NCBI RefSeq assembly: GCF_013385825.1
Contig: NZ_JACAPG010000014.1
Location: 186,001-250,000 of the forward strand
Reading direction: 5' to 3'
DNA from: Pseudomonas reactans
GTDB taxonomy: Bacteria > Pseudomonadota > Gammaproteobacteria > Pseudomonadales > Pseudomonadaceae
Length of the DNA: 64,000 nucleotides
The notes beneath the pieces are model-generated. The model searched no databases. It was not told the DNA's origin and saw nothing but the letters and a program-made list of their open reading frames with translations. This document shows positions 61,929-64,000 of the stretch, piece after piece. Numbering within the stretch: the stretch's first letter is position 1; each line of letters starts with the position of its first letter. The translations under genes and the position numbers were made by a program.

Positions 61929-62768
61929 ATGATCAAGAAATGCTTGTTCCCAGCAGCCGGTTACGGCACTCGCTTCTTGCCAGCGACCAAAGCCATGCCC
62001 AAAGAGATGCTGCCGGTGGTGAACAAGCCACTGATTCAGTACGGCGTCGAAGAGGCTTTGGATGCCGGTCTGAACGAGATCTCAATCGTCACTGGTCGTG
62101 GTAAGCGCGCGCTGGAAGACCACTTCGACATCAGCTACGAGCTGGAAAACCAGATCAAGGGCACCGACAAGGAGAAATACCTGGTCGGCATCCGCAAACT
62201 GCTGGACGAGTGCTCGTTCTCCTACACCCGTCAGACCCAAATGAAAGGCCTCGGCCACGCGATCCTGACTGGTCGTCCACTGATCGGTGACGAACCGTTT
62301 GCCGTGGTACTGGCGGATGACCTGTGTGTGAACCTGGAAGGCGACGGCGTGCTGACCCAGATGGTCAAGCTGTACCAGAAATACCGTTGCACCATCGTTG
62401 CCGTGATGGAAGTGAACCCGACTGAAACCAACAAGTACGGCGTTATCGCCGGCGACGACATCGGCGATGGCCTGATCCGCGTGCGCGACATGGTTGAGAA
62501 GCCGGCTCCGGAAGATGCGCCGTCGAACCTGGCGATCATCGGTCGTTACATCCTGACGCCGGACATCTTCAAGCTGATCGAGGAAACCGAGCCAGGCAAG
62601 GGCGGCGAAATCCAGATCACCGACGCCTTGTTGAAGCAAGCCAAAGACGGTTGCGTGATTGCCTACAAGTTCAAGGGCCAGCGTTTCGACTGCGGCGGCG
62701 CTGAAGGCTACATCGAAGCGACCAACTTCTGCTACGAGCACTTCTACAAGACGGGCAAGGCTTACTGA
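61929..62768 (+). CDS. galU: UTP-glucose-1-phosphate uridylyltransferase
   Basis: The protein has 279 residues. The nucleotidyl-transferase loop GYGTRFLPATKAMPKEMLPV, then VVLADDLCV, identifies GalU. It makes UDP-glucose for lipopolysaccharide and exopolysaccharide. ATG behind AAGGA. A terminator follows. Confidence 0.95.
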   Translation: MIKKCLFPAAGYGTRFLPATKAMPKEMLPVVNKPLIQYGVEEALDAGLNEISIVTGRGKRALEDHFDISYELENQIKGTDKEKYLVGIRKLLDECSFSYTRQTQMKGLGHAILTGRPLIGDEPFAVVLADDLCVNLEGDGVLTQMVKLYQKYRCTIVAVMEVNPTETNKYGVIAGDDIGDGLIRVRDMVEKPAPEDAPSNLAIIGRYILTPDIFKLIEETEPGKGGEIQITDALLKQAKDGCVIAYKFKGQRFDCGGAEGYIEATNFCYEHFYKTGKAY

Positions 62769-62792
62769 TTCATGCGGTAAGCGGCCTGTTCC

Positions 62793-62820
62793 AAAAAAGC
62801 CACCTTCGGGTGGCTTTTTC
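62793..62820 (+). terminator. Terminator of galU
   Basis: Arms 62799-62804 and 62809-62814 enclose a TTCG tetraloop, with T- and A-tails. Confidence 0.92.
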
Positions 62821-62873
62821 GTTTTTCAGCCCCACGTAAGTCGGTATGCTGATGTCCTGCCGAGGAGAGTGAA

Positions 62874-64000
62874 ATGGCCTACGATTTTGACCTATATGTG
62901 ATTGGCGCCGGTTCCGGCGGTGTTCGTGCGGCCCGTTTTGCCGCAGGCTTTGGTGCCAAAGTGGCCGTGGCGGAAAGCCGCTACTTGGGTGGCACCTGTG
63001 TCAACGTCGGCTGCGTGCCGAAAAAACTGTTGGTGTACGGCGCACACTTTGCCGAAGATTTTGAGCAAGCCAGCGGGTTTGGCTGGTCTCTGGGCGAGGC
63101 TGATTTTGATTGGGCCACCCTGATCGCCAACAAGGACCGCGAGATCAATCGCCTCAATGGCATTTACCGCAACCTGCTGGTCAACAGCGGTGTGACCCTG
63201 CATGAAGGGCATGCGCGCCTGGTGGATGCGCATCAGGTCGAGATCAATGGCGAGCGCTTTAGCGCCAAGCACATCTTGATCGCAACGGGTGGCTGGCCGC
63301 AGATTCCGGAGATTCCAGGGCGTGAACATGCCATTGGCTCCAATGAGGCGTTCTTCCTCAAGGAATTGCCGAAGCGTGTCCTGGTTGTCGGTGGAGGCTA
63401 TATCGCGGTCGAATTCGCAGGGATCTTCCATGGACTAGGCGCACAAACCACGCTGTTGTATCGCGGTGACCTGTTCCTGCGCGGCTTCGACGGTTCGGTG
63501 CGTACGCACCTGAAGGAAGAACTGACCAAGCGCGGCCTGGACCTGCAATTCAATGCGGATATCGAGCGCATCGACAAACAGGCGGATGGCAGTCTCAAGG
63601 CCACGCTGAAAGATGGTCGCGTGCTGGAAGCAGACTGTGTGTTCTACGCCACTGGCCGTCGTCCGATGCTGGACAACCTTGGGTTGGAGAACACGGGCGT
63701 GAAGCTCGACAAGCGTGGCTTCGTCGAGGTGGACGATCTGTACCAGACCGCCGAGTCGTCGATCCTGGCCATCGGCGACGTAATCGGGCGCGTGCAACTG
63801 ACACCGGTTGCGTTGGCCGAAGGCATGGCTGTAGCGCGTCGTCTGTTCAAGCCTGAGCAGTATCGTCCGGTAGATTACGCCATGATCCCGACGGCGGTGT
63901 TCAGCCTGCCGAACATTGGTACTGTTGGCCTGACCGAAGAGGAAGCGAAAGAGAAGGGTCATAAGGTGCAGATCTTCGAAAGCCGTTTCCGGCCAATGAA
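62874..64000 (+). CDS. gor: Glutathione reductase (5' part, cut by the window end)
   Basis: The visible 375 residues begin MAYDFDLYVIGAGSGGVRAA (FAD motif). The redox-active Cys42 and Cys47 lie in GGTCVNVGCVPKKL, with NADPH-binding VVGGGYIAVEFAG and the FAD motif AIGDVIG. It reduces glutathione disulfide with NADPH. ATG behind GAGGAGAG. The C-terminal part with the catalytic His-Glu pair is outside the window. Confidence 0.94.
   Translation, partial: MAYDFDLYVIGAGSGGVRAARFAAGFGAKVAVAESRYLGGTCVNVGCVPKKLLVYGAHFAEDFEQASGFGWSLGEADFDWATLIANKDREINRLNGIYRNLLVNSGVTLHEGHARLVDAHQVEINGERFSAKHILIATGGWPQIPEIPGREHAIGSNEAFFLKELPKRVLVVGGGYIAVEFAGIFHGLGAQTTLLYRGDLFLRGFDGSVRTHLKEELTKRGLDLQFNADIERIDKQADGSLKATLKDGRVLEADCVFYATGRRPMLDNLGLENTGVKLDKRGFVEVDDLYQTAESSILAIGDVIGRVQLTPVALAEGMAVARRLFKPEQYRPVDYAMIPTAVFSLPNIGTVGLTEEEAKEKGHKVQIFESRFRPM

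Noticed and set aside
1..64000. CRISPR arrays, insertion sequences, integrase, rRNA
   Set aside because: None found: no regularly spaced repeats, no transposase motifs, no tyrosine integrase signature.

Overview
The window is a piece of a Pseudomonas chromosome, most likely of the P. fluorescens group. Nearly all of it is G+C-rich and carries familiar Pseudomonas accessory-core genes. These include a hydroxyproline catabolic operon, pstSCAB, an arsRBCH operon, modABC, mgtA, alkB/ada, galU and gor. No CRISPR array, insertion sequence, rRNA gene or integrase is visible.

Positions 1-3920 differ from the rest. They are AT-rich, gene-poor at first, and end exactly in an orphan 3' half of a tRNA-Cys gene followed by a tRNA-type terminator. 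I read this as the distal end of a genomic island integrated in tRNA-Cys; the intact tRNA and any integrase would lie upstream of the window. The island end carries a compact set of genes: a possible 24-aa micro-ORF, a 78-aa Nif11-leader-like peptide, an overlapping DUF6445/2OG-Fe(II)-oxygenase-like protein, and an HTTM/DoxX-like polytopic membrane protein. This is the best candidate in the window for an undescribed system, possibly a peptide-modification (RiPP-like) cassette.

3.9-15.6 kb: small hypothetical genes, a GNAT acetyltransferase, an EmrAB-type drug efflux operon with its NodT-type outer-membrane factor and a divergent TetR regulator, an SDR oxidoreductase, a secreted PLD nuclease-like protein, a NolX/HrpF-like small protein, a Gly/His-rich mini-lipoprotein, a LysE exporter, a GlxA-type regulator and an ADP-ribosylglycohydrolase. 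15.6-23.0 kb: a complete 4-hydroxyproline degradation operon (permease, epimerase, deaminase, FAD dehydrogenase, alpha-ketoglutarate semialdehyde dehydrogenase) with a divergent PAS-AraC regulator. 23.1-27.7 kb: a GH13 enzyme, a LysR/nitroreductase pair and a ppk2 gene broken by an in-frame amber codon.

27.8-33.1 kb: a Pho-box-preceded pstSCAB operon without phoU, followed by a degenerate Fic-like protein and a HAD-like protein. 33-42 kb: housekeeping and hypothetical genes, a tRNA-Leu(UAA) and mgtA. The mgtA gene is preceded by an unusually long leader that holds a small conserved-looking ORF, a 12-codon ORF with a strong ribosome-binding site, and a large hairpin. 43-57 kb: arsRBCH, azlCD, an ABC-F ATPase, topoisomerase IB, modABC (with an excellent ModE-type operator), nitronate monooxygenase and an alpha/beta hydrolase. 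57-64 kb: a CGNR regulator, ada (three of the four N-terminal zinc cysteines missing), alkB, a block of very small proteins and lipoproteins, galU and the start of gor.

All assignments come from reading the sequence and from memory of protein families. No database search was possible.
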